The notes under the pieces are model-generated. The model saw only the letters and a program-made list of their open reading frames with translations. It had not been told where the DNA came from and did not search any database. From Enterobacter quasihormaechei (GTDB taxonomy: Bacteria; Pseudomonadota; Gammaproteobacteria; Enterobacterales; Enterobacteriaceae): 64,000 nucleotides of DNA. The DNA lies in the NCBI RefSeq assembly GCF_004331385.1, contig NZ_SJON01000005.1:1-64000 (forward strand), written 5' to 3'. Position 1 is the first letter of the stretch. Each line of letters opens with the position of its first letter. Positions 55,905 through 64,000 of this stretch are shown here, piece after piece. The translations under genes and the position numbers were made by a program.

Positions 55905-56471
55905 TTACGTTTCGCTGATTCCCTTGAGGGCTGGGAATTTCTTATACAAAGTACATACGGCCACATCATAGATAATTGCCACCTGCTTTCTGTCCACGCC
56001 GTTTGAAATCAGCCTGCCAGCCTGCGCCCATTGCTCAGGGGTTAACTTCGGCCGTCTTCCGCCTATGCGCCCTTTCTCCCGGGCTGCCGCCAGTCCTGCC
56101 CTGGTACGTTCCACGATTAACTCCCTCTCCATCTCGGCCAGGGCTGACATGATGTGAAAAATGAATCGCCCCATTGGACTGGAAGTGTCGATGCTGTCCG
56201 TAAGGCTTTTGAAATGGATGCCGCGCTGCCGGAGTTCGTCGACCAGCAGTACCAAGTTCCGCATGCTTCGCCCGAGGCGATCCAGCTTCCACACTACCAG
56301 CGTATCGCCCTCACTCAGCGTTCGAAGAAGCTTTTTAAGCGCTGGCCGGTTCGCTACCGTCCCGCTCATTTTTTCCTCAAAAACCTGTTCACATCCTGCG
56401 CGTTCGAGAGCTTGTCGCTGAAGATCTGTGTTTTGGTCATTTGTTGACACCCTTACGTAGCCAATTTGCAT
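55905..56471 (-). CDS. Pin/Gin-type DNA invertase
   Basis: Serine recombinase of 188 residues from the ATG at 56471. The catalytic serine is Ser9 of MQIGYVRVSTNDQNTDLQRQ; the active-site arginines are in the KLDRLGRSMRNLV and ERTRAGLAAAREKG regions, and a C-terminal helix-turn-helix ends at DVAVCTLYKKF. It is closest to Pin/Gin/Cin/Hin-type invertases that swap phage tail-fibre ends, helped by Fis. Its gene starts 66 bases from a crossover-like site at 56537, and the second site lies at 58227, bracketing the tail-fibre module. Its product therefore should drive the switch described there. Confidence 0.95.
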   Translation of the reverse strand: MQIGYVRVSTNDQNTDLQRQALERAGCEQVFEEKMSGTVANRPALKKLLRTLSEGDTLVVWKLDRLGRSMRNLVLLVDELRQRGIHFKSLTDSIDTSSPMGRFIFHIMSALAEMERELIVERTRAGLAAAREKGRIGGRRPKLTPEQWAQAGRLISNGVDRKQVAIIYDVAVCTLYKKFPALKGISET

Positions 56472-56536
56472 GTTTTTCACCCAATATTTTCTGCAAAAAA
56501 ATCAGGTGAAGTTATCGGCATGGCTGCCACAGGGCA

Positions 56537-56562
56537 ATCTATAAAACGTCGGTTTGGGAGAG
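56537..56562 (+). repeat. invertase crossover site, left
   Basis: 26-bp site: ATCTATAAAACG - TC - GGTTTGGGAGAG. The right half agrees with the phage P1/Mu-type sites (GGTTTAGGAGAA and relatives) in 10 of 12 bases and the left half shares the AAAAC block. Central dinucleotide TC on the plus strand. It overlaps the beginning of the alternative fibre reading frame. Confidence 0.75.
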
Positions 56563-57384
56563 AGCAACACAGCCAATTTTGGAAGCATCGAAATTGGTGC
56601 CAAAAAACCTTCTTCTGCAAGCTTTGTGGATTTCCATTTCCTTGGCACTAACGACTATGACGCGCGCATACTGTGCGGTGGTAATTCTAATGGTGCTATG
56701 GGGAAAGGTGACTTCACATTTTACGCTGGGAAATACGTTTTTATCGGTGATAGTTTTGAGTTTCGTAACCCTATTACCTGTCAGAATAGCATCAGCGCAT
56801 CTGCAAAAATTGCGACTACTTCTGATATGGAATGCAAAACTAAAATCGCTGTATTGGCTCCAGCTGACAATCAAAATGCACATGTATGGTTTTATGGTAC
56901 AGGTGGGGCGTCCAGAGGAGTAATTTATTCCGGCCAAACAGGGATTATTCAGATCCGCCCTGACAATAATGATAACGGCGGCTCCAACGGATACTCTTTT
57001 GCATTTGGGGCTGATGGCAAGTTCACCTGCGTTACGATGAATCAGACCTCAGATGAGCGGGTTAAATTCGACAAAGAGCCCGTCAGCGCAGCTCTGGATA
57101 AGATATGTTCCCTGACGGGCTACACGTTCGGCATTCAGCTCACAGGAACGGAGTCAGTACGAAGCGCAGGCATCATCGCCCAGGAACTGGAACAGGTTCT
57201 GCCCGTTGCTGTGAGTTCTGGCGGGACCGGCACTACGCCAGCAGGAGAGGAAATTAACGACCTTAAAACCGTGGACTATAGTGCTATGAGCGCCCTGTAT
57301 GTTGAGGCCATCAAGGAGCTGGCCGAACGGTTAAAAATCATTGAAAAAGAACTGGCCGACCTTCGCGGCGCGACAGTTTTCTAA
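56554..57384 (+). CDS. alternative (currently silent) tail-fibre C-terminal segment with S74 chaperone
   Basis: 276-codon frame without a credible start codon or ribosome-binding site; it opens inside the crossover site at GGT TTG GGA GAG. The protein is a fibre segment with glycine-rich repeats (GGNSNGAMGKGDFTF), followed near residue 160 by the peptidase S74 intramolecular chaperone: the catalytic serine-lysine pattern SDERVK is present, and the C-terminus forms a coiled coil (IKELAERLKIIEKELADL). In relatives the chaperone trimerises the fibre and cuts itself off. In the present orientation it is not joined to a promoter-proximal part, so it is silent until inverted. Its end overlaps the opposite fibre gene by four bases. 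Confidence 0.85.
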   Translation: MGESNTANFGSIEIGAKKPSSASFVDFHFLGTNDYDARILCGGNSNGAMGKGDFTFYAGKYVFIGDSFEFRNPITCQNSISASAKIATTSDMECKTKIAVLAPADNQNAHVWFYGTGGASRGVIYSGQTGIIQIRPDNNDNGGSNGYSFAFGADGKFTCVTMNQTSDERVKFDKEPVSAALDKICSLTGYTFGIQLTGTESVRSAGIIAQELEQVLPVAVSSGGTGTTPAGEEINDLKTVDYSAMSALYVEAIKELAERLKIIEKELADLRGATVF

Positions 57385-58724
57385 CTCTCTTCATCACTTT
57401 GCAGACGCTGCTGTGAACATTTGAAAATTGAATCCGTCGGCATATCCAGACGAACATCGATCCAGCTGTTCACCGGCACGTCCATCGGTTCCCCTTTCGT
57501 TTTGACGATCTCCCCCCCATCGCTCAGCATGTATTTCTGCTTATACAAGCGGATAGTCAGTCCGCCGCTTTCAGTTTGCTCGGCTTCAACAACACCCAGC
57601 TCCCCCATGCCGCCAGGGTCCATTGGCGGCAGTAACTGCCATCCCTCAGACGCCAGGCCTGCCGAACCGGTGAGCACGTAAACCCCAACATCGAGGCGGG
57701 AAAGGGTTATTCCCTCCGCCTCAGCGTTAGCCGTACCACAGCCGCACCAGACAAAGCCTGCTTCGTCGATATCAGTGCGCTGACATTCCTCCAGGCTTTT
57801 CACAATACGGGCAACTGGAGATGCAGCCTTAAGCGTACCGTCGCTGGATTTCGTGGTGTTCTGTGTCGAATAAAGGGTATGCGTAGTAGAAAATCCAACG
57901 TTAGTTAGCCCGGAAACAGTCCCGTTTCCCTGACGATACTTGAGGCCCTGCGACGTAGAGGCTAACTGCCATGACGTGTAGCCGCCCCCTGTTGCATCAT
58001 GCCAACCACGTAGCGTTAGCATGCCGGTGTATACATCTGCACCGCTTCCACCGCCCCATGCATTCGCTCCCAGCTGAATGCCGAAAGACATTCCCAGCGG
58101 GTATTGAGTAATCAGATCGTACGAAGCGAGTGTCCGGTAATCGCGATGAACCTGAGCCATAACAGCGGCTCCGTTGATGTACGACGACACCGGGGCAAAC
58201 TGATTATCAACGTCTCTTGTAGCGCTGTTTCCCAAACCGAGGTTTGTGCGACCACCTTCTGCCGTTGTTGATCCGGTCCCGCCCTGGTTCAAAGGAACAG
58301 CTCCGTTCGTTTTTGTGGCAACCGTATTAACCATGTATTGCCATGACGGACCGGTGAATGAAGAACCGTCCGGGAGCGTAACGGTTATATTGCCCGATGC
58401 ACTGAATAACCGCTGCCAGTTCTGTTTGTCATAATTCAGGCCACGCAGAGCTTCGGCGCTTTGTGCCACCAGCGCAGCAGTAACAAGGTTCATCGCAACG
58501 CGTGGCACGGCATACCATGCAGCGCCGCCCTGCGTTGGTCCGGTATAGTTACTGACCAGCGTCAGGGAGGTATTGCTGTTCACCGTTTTGATGGCGAGCG
58601 TATAAGGGATGCCACCAACCGTCACAACAAGAAAATCGCCGACGGCCAGCTCGGTGGTAAAGGCGGTACCGCTGCCGGTTACCGCGGCTGAATTATTTGT
58701 CAGAGTCAGTGTTCCTGCGGACAT
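57381..58724 (-). CDS. phage tail-fibre protein, expressed version
   Basis: 447-residue fibre. Constant part residues 1-162: N-terminal attachment region beginning MSAGTLTLTNNSAAVTGSGT and the repeat-like GAVPLNQGGTGSTTAEGGRT. The crossover site codes for residues 161-165 (NLGLG); everything after belongs to the invertible segment. The variable end holds QGLKYRQGNGTVSGLTNVGF and a C-terminal domain rich in Gly, Asp and aromatic residues, lacking a chaperone. It probably recognises the host surface. A terminator lies in the 60 bases before the next upstream gene. Read in the same direction as tail genes J and I. Confidence 0.9.
   Translation of the reverse strand: MSAGTLTLTNNSAAVTGSGTAFTTELAVGDFLVVTVGGIPYTLAIKTVNSNTSLTLVSNYTGPTQGGAAWYAVPRVAMNLVTAALVAQSAEALRGLNYDKQNWQRLFSASGNITVTLPDGSSFTGPSWQYMVNTVATKTNGAVPLNQGGTGSTTAEGGRTNLGLGNSATRDVDNQFAPVSSYINGAAVMAQVHRDYRTLASYDLITQYPLGMSFGIQLGANAWGGGSGADVYTGMLTLRGWHDATGGGYTSWQLASTSQGLKYRQGNGTVSGLTNVGFSTTHTLYSTQNTTKSSDGTLKAASPVARIVKSLEECQRTDIDEAGFVWCGCGTANAEAEGITLSRLDVGVYVLTGSAGLASEGWQLLPPMDPGGMGELGVVEAEQTESGGLTIRLYKQKYMLSDGGEIVKTKGEPMDVPVNSWIDVRLDMPTDSIFKCSQQRLQSDEES
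58227..58252 (-). repeat. invertase crossover site, right
   Basis: On the minus strand: GTCGCACAAACC - TC - GGTTTGGGAAAC. The right half shares GGTTTGGGA with the left site and the central dinucleotide is TC, in inverted orientation relative to 56537, so recombination between the two gives inversion, not deletion. Confidence 0.75.
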
Positions 58725-58744
58725 AGTTGCTCCTTTGAAGCAAT

Positions 58745-58768
58745 AAAAAACCCCGCCGGAGCGAGGTT
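58745..58768 (-). terminator. terminator-like stem between tail genes
   Basis: On the minus strand AACCTCGC pairs (with one G-T) to GCGGGGTT and is followed by TTTT. It lies downstream of the 58786 gene and upstream of the fibre gene, so it may lower fibre transcription. Confidence 0.6.
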
Positions 58769-58785
58769 CAGTAAGTTAGAAGTCG

Positions 58786-59754
58786 TTAAACGTACATATC
58801 GGGAATGACCGGGAGTGAAATAGGCGTAACCCCGGCGTTCGCCAGCTGCCTGTCTGCCCAGCCGACATACACTCCCCTTCCGACCCTGAGAGTCCCGTTC
58901 TGCATGACCAGCCCATAGTGGTAGTGATAAATGCGACCGCCACCGAAGCTGGGGACCCTAAGCCCAAAGCGGCCAACGGGCACATATCCGCCCCCGGGAA
59001 CGGTCTGCGCCGTCGTGGAAGGAACAAAATTAACGCCGAGATAAACGAACGGGCGCCGCGCAGTTGAGAACGTGCACTGGCCTGCGGCGTTATAGATATT
59101 AAATCCGGGATTCGCGGCCACCGGCGAAACGCCTCCCGCGAAGATGACCACATCAACGGTGCCGCTCATGGGCTGGTCTTCCGTGTTTGATCCATCATTC
59201 AGAAACAGCAGCCGATTTCCGTCATAGTCCAGCGTGTAAGGGCTATTCCACTTACAGCAGACCAGGTATTTGCTGCGATCAAATCCTGCAATGGTCGGAG
59301 TAACCCAGCCGGAGGTACCGACAGTTACCCTGGCTTTGTAGATGCAGTACCCGACCCTTGACGCCGTGGTGATCGCAGTAAAATCGGTGCTGTTCTGAAC
59401 GAGAAGGCCAACGTTTGAGTTCTGGCTTACGGGCAGGATCTGCCAGAGTGTGCCGGAGAACGCCACGCGCTGCGGATTGGGAAATCCGGGGTTTGAATTC
59501 CCGCTCCAGTTCTGCGTGACGTTCGCGCCGGAGATAGTGACGCTGTCCAGCTTGAATATCCCCTCGTCGCTGATTACCGTCTGAGTGGGAATGAAAATAA
59601 CATTCGAACCCGAAACGTAACCCTCGACCGTCGCGGTATTAACTTTTCCGATACCGCCGGAAATGGCGCCGCCATAAGTGGGGCAGCGTAATCCGGCGGT
59701 GATTTCCATCGGCTTACCGCCATCATTGAGATCGATTAAAAGTCCTGAAGGCAT
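58786..59754 (-). CDS. phage tail-associated protein, unknown function (DUF6453-like)
   Basis: 322-residue protein between host-specificity protein J and the fibre. It starts MPSGLLIDLNDGGKPMEITA, is rich in Gly, Val and Thr, and looks like a beta-structured virion component. I recall a family of such proteins (DUF6453) in the same position in enteric lambdoid prophages, but its role is not known. Cysteines are few; no enzyme motif. Stop codon precedes a terminator-like stem; it starts three bases after the end of J, so it is cotranscribed with J. Confidence 0.85.
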   Translation of the reverse strand: MPSGLLIDLNDGGKPMEITAGLRCPTYGGAISGGIGKVNTATVEGYVSGSNVIFIPTQTVISDEGIFKLDSVTISGANVTQNWSGNSNPGFPNPQRVAFSGTLWQILPVSQNSNVGLLVQNSTDFTAITTASRVGYCIYKARVTVGTSGWVTPTIAGFDRSKYLVCCKWNSPYTLDYDGNRLLFLNDGSNTEDQPMSGTVDVVIFAGGVSPVAANPGFNIYNAAGQCTFSTARRPFVYLGVNFVPSTTAQTVPGGGYVPVGRFGLRVPSFGGGRIYHYHYGLVMQNGTLRVGRGVYVGWADRQLANAGVTPISLPVIPDMYV

Positions 59755-59757
59755 AAA

Positions 59758-62700
59758 TCACCATGAGCCAACGACGATACGGCCACCGCCAGGGATATTG
59801 ACGGTAATACCGTTGTTGTTGATGACGACCGTGTTATTGGTCCCGTTGAAGGCAAAATTACCGCTGGACGCATACAGCGAGCCACGGAAAGTGCCGTTGT
59901 TGAATTCAGGCGAGCCGTCTTTTGGAATATTCCAACCTTTCGCTCCAGACTGAAAATCGTTCGAACGGATGTAGTTACCGATTTTACCGTTATCAATACT
60001 CCCATCCTGAATAAATGCAGAACGGATAAACACCTGACCGTTGAAAACAAAGAACGCAGCCTGATAGTTACCCGGATCGCTTCCTGAGTAGATGCCGAAC
60101 TGATCGGCAGCAAATACCACTGTCGATTTGTATGAGCCTCCAGATGGTTCAATGGACATCCCAAACCCGGTGTTGTACTTCACCCCGTTTCTGACAATAC
60201 CCAGATTCAGCGTATATGACGCTTTGGCAGTGCCGTCGCTGGTCACCTCTGCGTTCATCTTCTGGTTGACAGCCGCCGTCAGACTGCCAACCTGTGACTG
60301 CACGTATGTATCGAGAGACGAGATAGCTTTTGTGTTGTCACTGATGGCTGTCTGCTGCTGAAGGATTTGGGAATTGATTTCACCAAACTGAGCCTTAACG
60401 CTGGTTGTGAGCTGCGCAAGCGCCTGGTCAACTGTGGCGATCGTTGTTTTCACAGTCAGGATTTCGGCGTTTACCTGCCCCAGTTGTTGGAACTGGCGAT
60501 CCACAGTCCCTTTGTTCGCCAGCGCGTTTTGCAGAATGCCTTCGAGGTTAGTATCCACGCCCTCGGATATATTCTTGAACGCATCAGAATCGCGGACAGC
60601 ATCATCGATATCGCCAATAAGGTCTGCTGCTGACTGGTTAGTTACCCCCGTAATCCAGTCAGTCCATGCCCCGACATTTCCAATGCGATCAACGAGTCGC
60701 GCACGATACCACTGGCGAACGCCTGCCTGCATTGGACCATGAAGATAGTTAGACTGCGGATATGGTACCAGGGAAAGCAGTTGAGGATTTGAATGGTCAT
60801 CAGACGAGGAACGCTGTATCTCGGTATACTCTGTGTCACCGGAATCAGCAGGGAATCCCCAGCTGAGCGCAATGTTCCAGACAACATCATCTGTCGCCTT
60901 AAAGCCTACTGGCTTTGGCACATCTCCCTGACGGCCTTTCAGGTGGGTAAGTGCAGAAGTTGCCCAGAGACTTGATGCACCGCCAGAGTTGATCGCACGT
61001 ACGCGGACCAGATAATCCCCCTCGAAGATGCCAGGCACTTCGATATTGCGAAGACCGGTCTCCGGTACGTTAACCCACTCATTGTCGCCGCGCTTCCACT
61101 GCACCCGATAGGCTATGACATCCGCCTGTGGTTTGCCGTTCTTGTCGACCGGCGCATCCCAGGATGCCGTCAGGGTAGCCACTCGCTGCCCCTGGCGCAC
61201 TGCGTCATAGCTCGCTACCGCGATATTGGTCGGCTGGTTAACGAGGCCGGTTGGTATCAGACTGATTGGCGGCGTGTCCAGGCGGGCATTGTTATCGACC
61301 GCATCATATTTTGATGCGTTATATTCGGCCCCGGTGATTGTGAAGGTGTTTTCTTCATCATCAAATCTCAGGTTCGTAACGCGGAAGTATTGCAGGCGCA
61401 ACTGCCCGGCATCGATGACGAATACAGCGTTGGGTAACGGCTCTGCCGTGAAAGGCGTGGCGACCACCAGCTGCGTGCCGTTTACGGCCTGGATCACCCT
61501 GCTTTCAACGGTACCGCCCCGTGTGCGGATCATCAGTGCGTCACCCGCAACGGCACTGGTTCCCCGATCGGTTGTCACAGCCTTCAACCCGGCGTTATAT
61601 CCGGTTATACGCCCGCCATAAACACGCCCCGAAAGGCGTTCGTCAGCAAATGCAAACACGGTACCCGGCACGTAGACATAGCCATCAAGCCCGGTCTGTA
61701 GCGTAATAATCCGGTCGAGTGAGTTGGAATACACCGCCCACCCGCCACGGCGCTGTGCTTCGCTCTCGCGCGTACAGCCGATTGCGGTGATCTGCGTCTG
61801 CTTAAACTTGAACTGCTTAACCAGGTCCGGGAACATCACCGCTGTTGTGCGGTCCTGATAGTGATTGTCAGGGTCGCTGAAGTTAATCAGCGCGCTGGAG
61901 TAGCGGGTCTTTTCACTGCCGCTCGAGTAAACCGGTTTGCCCACCACCGAAGCGCGGGTAAGGATTTGCAGCTTCGACGTATCTGCCGGCATGTCCGAGA
62001 CAACATTGAACATGTTGTTGCCCCAGAACGTCATGCCATTGAACCCTGCGGCGATGTCTTTGATTACCTGCCACGCATCAGCCTGCGACTGGATGTAGAC
62101 ATCAAACATGAAGCGCGGCTCGGTACCGTCACCACCCTTCCCGTCAGGTACTTTTTGATCGCAACGCTGGGCAATACGGTAAAGCTCCCACTTATCCAGC
62201 ATCTGCGCCGTGACGCGTCGGCCAAGACCGAAACGCGGCTCAGTGAGCACATCGAACCAGATCCATGCTGGGTTATTCGTCCAGCCCCACTTAAACGTCC
62301 CGTCCCATGTGCCGCTATAGGTTCTGGCTATCGGATCGTAATTCGAAGGGATGCGGATAATGCGCCCCTTAGGTTTACAGGAAACCTTCGGGATATTGTT
62401 GAACGATTTGGCGTTGAACGACACATACAGCAGCGCCGTATGGGGATAACGCAGGCGCGCATCAATCACCTCAGTGATTGCCTGTACCTGCGTTTTATTC
62501 TGCAACATCTGGCTGGTGCTGTCGTCGGTGTCGCGTACCACGCGGATCTGCCAGCCTGTACTGGCTTTCGGAAGATTAATGCGATGGGTCAGTTCATAGA
62601 GAGAACTGAGTTTCTCTGTCACGGTTCTTGTCATGACCGTAGAGAACGCACCACCATCTACAGCAAGATCGATATGGTACTTTACGGTAGTGCCGACAAT

Positions 62701-63102
62701 ATCCCCGTCGTTTTCCTGCTGCTGCAAACCCGGAATACCAATGCGAACGAGCACAGCGTCAATCTGGGTGTTACTCAGCGCGCGCGTCCAGGGCGTGGCT
62801 TTCGTCAGAGATACGCCAACCGTAGTTTCGTTCTCCACTGCGGGAAAACCCGGAATCGGTGTCTGGGTCTGTGTTCCCGGCCGAAATTCCCAGGAAACGT
62901 TTTCAAAGTTCATCGTTCCGTCGGCGTTTCCCAGCGGCGTACCGTCCAGGAAAATGCTGGTCGCATCCAGACCTCCAGCAAACTCACCTTCCCCGAGCGC
63001 CAGCAGCATGCGGCAGCGTGCCATTGACTGCGCCGAATCAGGTTGTTCTACAGGTGTGTGCTGTTTCTGGCTGCCACCCTTTGCACCAGTGATCGCTTCC
63101 AT
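59758..63102 (-). CDS. J: phage tail host-specificity protein J
   Basis: 1114 residues, close to lambda J (1132). N-terminal tail-hub region (MLLALGEGEFAGGLDATSIF), then central domains with the QSQADAWQVIKDIAAGFNGM segment, two fibronectin-III-like repeats (IAYRVQWKRGDNEWVNVPET and following; WNIALSWGFPADSGDTEY), coiled-coil stretches (VDQALAQLTTSVKAQFGEIN) and a beta-rich C-terminal part ending GGRIVVGSW, which in lambda-like phages binds the receptor. The receptor cannot be named. It forms the tip of a non-contractile tail. Confidence 0.95.
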   Translation of the reverse strand: MEAITGAKGGSQKQHTPVEQPDSAQSMARCRMLLALGEGEFAGGLDATSIFLDGTPLGNADGTMNFENVSWEFRPGTQTQTPIPGFPAVENETTVGVSLTKATPWTRALSNTQIDAVLVRIGIPGLQQQENDGDIVGTTVKYHIDLAVDGGAFSTVMTRTVTEKLSSLYELTHRINLPKASTGWQIRVVRDTDDSTSQMLQNKTQVQAITEVIDARLRYPHTALLYVSFNAKSFNNIPKVSCKPKGRIIRIPSNYDPIARTYSGTWDGTFKWGWTNNPAWIWFDVLTEPRFGLGRRVTAQMLDKWELYRIAQRCDQKVPDGKGGDGTEPRFMFDVYIQSQADAWQVIKDIAAGFNGMTFWGNNMFNVVSDMPADTSKLQILTRASVVGKPVYSSGSEKTRYSSALINFSDPDNHYQDRTTAVMFPDLVKQFKFKQTQITAIGCTRESEAQRRGGWAVYSNSLDRIITLQTGLDGYVYVPGTVFAFADERLSGRVYGGRITGYNAGLKAVTTDRGTSAVAGDALMIRTRGGTVESRVIQAVNGTQLVVATPFTAEPLPNAVFVIDAGQLRLQYFRVTNLRFDDEENTFTITGAEYNASKYDAVDNNARLDTPPISLIPTGLVNQPTNIAVASYDAVRQGQRVATLTASWDAPVDKNGKPQADVIAYRVQWKRGDNEWVNVPETGLRNIEVPGIFEGDYLVRVRAINSGGASSLWATSALTHLKGRQGDVPKPVGFKATDDVVWNIALSWGFPADSGDTEYTEIQRSSSDDHSNPQLLSLVPYPQSNYLHGPMQAGVRQWYRARLVDRIGNVGAWTDWITGVTNQSAADLIGDIDDAVRDSDAFKNISEGVDTNLEGILQNALANKGTVDRQFQQLGQVNAEILTVKTTIATVDQALAQLTTSVKAQFGEINSQILQQQTAISDNTKAISSLDTYVQSQVGSLTAAVNQKMNAEVTSDGTAKASYTLNLGIVRNGVKYNTGFGMSIEPSGGSYKSTVVFAADQFGIYSGSDPGNYQAAFFVFNGQVFIRSAFIQDGSIDNGKIGNYIRSNDFQSGAKGWNIPKDGSPEFNNGTFRGSLYASSGNFAFNGTNNTVVINNNGITVNIPGGGRIVVGSW

Positions 63103-63113
63103 ATTACATCCAT

Positions 63114-63138
63114 AAAAAAAGCACCCGACTGGGTGCTT
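63114..63138 (-). terminator. terminator-like stem between genes I and J
   Basis: GCACCC (63121-63126) pairs with GGGTGC (63131-63136); on the minus strand it is followed by seven T residues (A-run at 63114-63120). A Rho-independent terminator inside a late tail operon should be leaky or overridden by antitermination. Confidence 0.75.
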
Positions 63139-63157
63139 GATATTCAGAAAGGAGTTA

Positions 63158-63754
63158 TCAGATGTCTTCGGCGACTATGCCAGCGCTGATGATGGCGCCG
63201 CCAATCTCGCGGACGCCATAGAGAAGCGCGACCGGGTTTCCCATTGCTGTGGTATTAACCGCACCGCCAAAGGCGTAACTTGGTTTATTGTCAGCATCTT
63301 GGCGCATCTGCAAACCGCTTGGTTGTGGAGATAGCATCTGGTAGACGCCACCGGCCATGGAGCTGACGCCACCAGCAATTAGCCCACCAGCCATAGTCGC
63401 CCCAATAACACCCCAACCAGCCGGACCCAGGGCGAGTCCTGCAACCACCATCACGGCGCCGAGGATGGTCTGAAACAATCCGGCTTTTTTCGAACCTTCG
63501 ATAATCGGCGCAATGCGGATATCACTGTCTCCTGTCAACTCCTGGAAGTCCTGAGTGCCGATATTCCTTTTCCCGCGGAACACGGCAAAGGTCATGCCGT
63601 TTTTTTTGGCATTCATCAGATAGTCTTCCAGCCCGTCGAAATTGATGCACAGGGCTTTTACCGCTTCGGCAGATGTCTGCACTGCCAGTTTGTGCACGCG
63701 CCCGAACCGGGCGCCCAGGGCGCCATACAGACGAATGGTGATTAAACGCGCCAT
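63158..63754 (-). CDS. I: phage tail assembly protein I
   Basis: 198-residue tail assembly protein of the lambda I type, needed for tail tip formation. N-terminus MARLITIRLYGALGARFGRV with a ubiquitin-like half (residues 1-90), then a glycine/alanine-rich hydrophobic stretch (GLALGPAGWGVIGATMAGGL) and a C-terminal part ending GIVAEDI. It overlaps the end of gene K by 13 bases. Read from right to left in the order K-I-J, as in lambda. Confidence 0.93.
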   Translation of the reverse strand: MARLITIRLYGALGARFGRVHKLAVQTSAEAVKALCINFDGLEDYLMNAKKNGMTFAVFRGKRNIGTQDFQELTGDSDIRIAPIIEGSKKAGLFQTILGAVMVVAGLALGPAGWGVIGATMAGGLIAGGVSSMAGGVYQMLSPQPSGLQMRQDADNKPSYAFGGAVNTTAMGNPVALLYGVREIGGAIISAGIVAEDI

Positions 63755-64000
63755 GGCTTAATCTCCTGTGGCAGGTCTTTGTGACGAACGCAGATCATCG
63801 TGCGGTCTTTGAAATAGCCGCGGGCATACGGTGTAATACATGAAGGCTGGCCGTAAAGGTGGTGGAGCAGTTCACCTTCTTCAGTGATGATGCCCGCGTG
63901 GTTCCACTTATCCGAATCAACCTGCATGATGACCATGCAGCCTGGTGCCGGATCGCACTCGACGAATCCTTCCCGCTCCCAGTTTTCGAAATAGAGATTG
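63742..64000 (-). CDS. K: phage tail assembly protein K, C-terminal part (continues past window)
   Basis: C-terminal end of a lambda K-type tail tip protein with an NlpC/P60 peptidase domain. Open from base 64000 on the minus strand without a start, so the gene extends beyond the window. Visible residues run NLYFENWEREGFVECD, then PAPGCMVIMQVDSDKWNHAG; the histidine in WNHAGI is the NlpC/P60 catalytic histidine, and the YGQPSCITPYARGY segment is typical. Such proteins cut peptidoglycan during DNA entry. Stop at 63742 overlaps gene I by 13 bases. Confidence 0.9.
   Translation of the reverse strand, partial: NLYFENWEREGFVECDPAPGCMVIMQVDSDKWNHAGIITEEGELLHHLYGQPSCITPYARGYFKDRTMICVRHKDLPQEIKPWRV

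Larger units (their letters stand above)
56537..58252. other. invertible tail-fibre segment
   Basis: 1.7-kb segment between two inverted crossover-like sites. It contains the current 3' part of the fibre gene on the minus strand and the alternative fibre end on the plus strand. Exchange at the shared TC dinucleotide would join codon 162 (CTC) of the constant N-terminus to the GGT TTG GGA GAG frame of the plus-strand segment, in frame, giving a fibre of about 439 residues instead of 447. The arrangement equals the Gin/Cin/Pin class of phage host-range switches. The pair of sites and the frame fit are seen in sequence; activity is inference. Confidence 0.75.

Overview
This window is a stretch of chromosome from a member of the Enterobacteriaceae, most likely Enterobacter or a close relative such as Lelliottia or Leclercia. 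The basis is gene order and protein content; no database search was possible. Many proteins are near-identical in length and motifs to Escherichia coli or Salmonella orthologues. Long blocks keep the E. coli/Salmonella order: ynfH-dmsD, osmU-clcB-bioD2-mlc-ynfL-ynfM, asr-ydgU-ydgD-mdtIJ-tqsA, smrA-mcaS-ogt-fnr-uspE and pntAB-ydgH-ydgI-folM-ydgC-rstA. Between these blocks are accessory segments, including a complete PQQ biosynthesis operon, which E. coli K-12 lacks.

Layout. 1-1.5 kb: end of a DMSO/selenate-type reductase operon (ynfH, partial) and its chaperone dmsD. 1.5-6.2 kb: accessory genes (SOS gene yebG with a clear LexA box, an unknown 104-aa protein, a type A chloramphenicol acetyltransferase, a LysR regulator divergent from a secreted alpha/beta hydrolase, a YoaK-like membrane protein). 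6.4-10 kb: OsmU-type osmoprotectant ABC importer. 10-15.7 kb: clcB, bioD2, mlc, ynfL, ynfM. 15.9-17.2 kb: Hcp followed by a putative effector/immunity pair. 17.3-22.5 kb: M32 carboxypeptidase, acid-shock gene asr, small membrane gene ydgU, protease ydgD, spermidine exporter mdtJI with a candidate upstream leader ORF, tqsA. 22.5-26.2 kb: oxidoreductases, HNH protein YajD, dipeptidase. 26.3-34.3 kb: pqqABCDEF facing a membrane PQQ-dependent dehydrogenase, so cofactor synthesis and a user enzyme sit together. 35-42.9 kb: aldo-keto reductase, Tsr/Tar-type chemoreceptor, smrA, sRNA McaS, relics of the abg locus, ogt, fnr, uspE and an MscS-family channel. 43-51 kb: pntAB, ydgH, ydgI, folM, ydgC, rstA.

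From about 51-52.4 kb to the right edge lies a lambdoid prophage, read mostly on the minus strand: tail genes K (partial), I, J, a second tail protein, a tail fibre, a Pin-type invertase and a set of small cargo genes (SRAP protein, two cold-shock proteins, zinc ribbon YnfU-like protein, several unknowns). The left junction appears to lie in the first codons of rstB, which would separate the response regulator RstA from its kinase.

The most notable structures are: (1) an invertible 1.7-kb tail-fibre segment bounded by two inverted crossover-like sites with the same central dinucleotide, carrying an alternative fibre end with an S74 self-cleaving chaperone, next to the invertase gene; (2) a deletion scar in which fragments of abgR and abgT abut, with mcaS intact beside it; (3) a perfect 10-bp stem that would sequester the asr Shine-Dalgarno sequence; (4) a candidate MdtU-like upstream ORF before mdtJI; (5) an Hcp-linked effector/immunity candidate pair; and (6) the truncated rstB start with a perfect 13-bp inverted repeat beside it.
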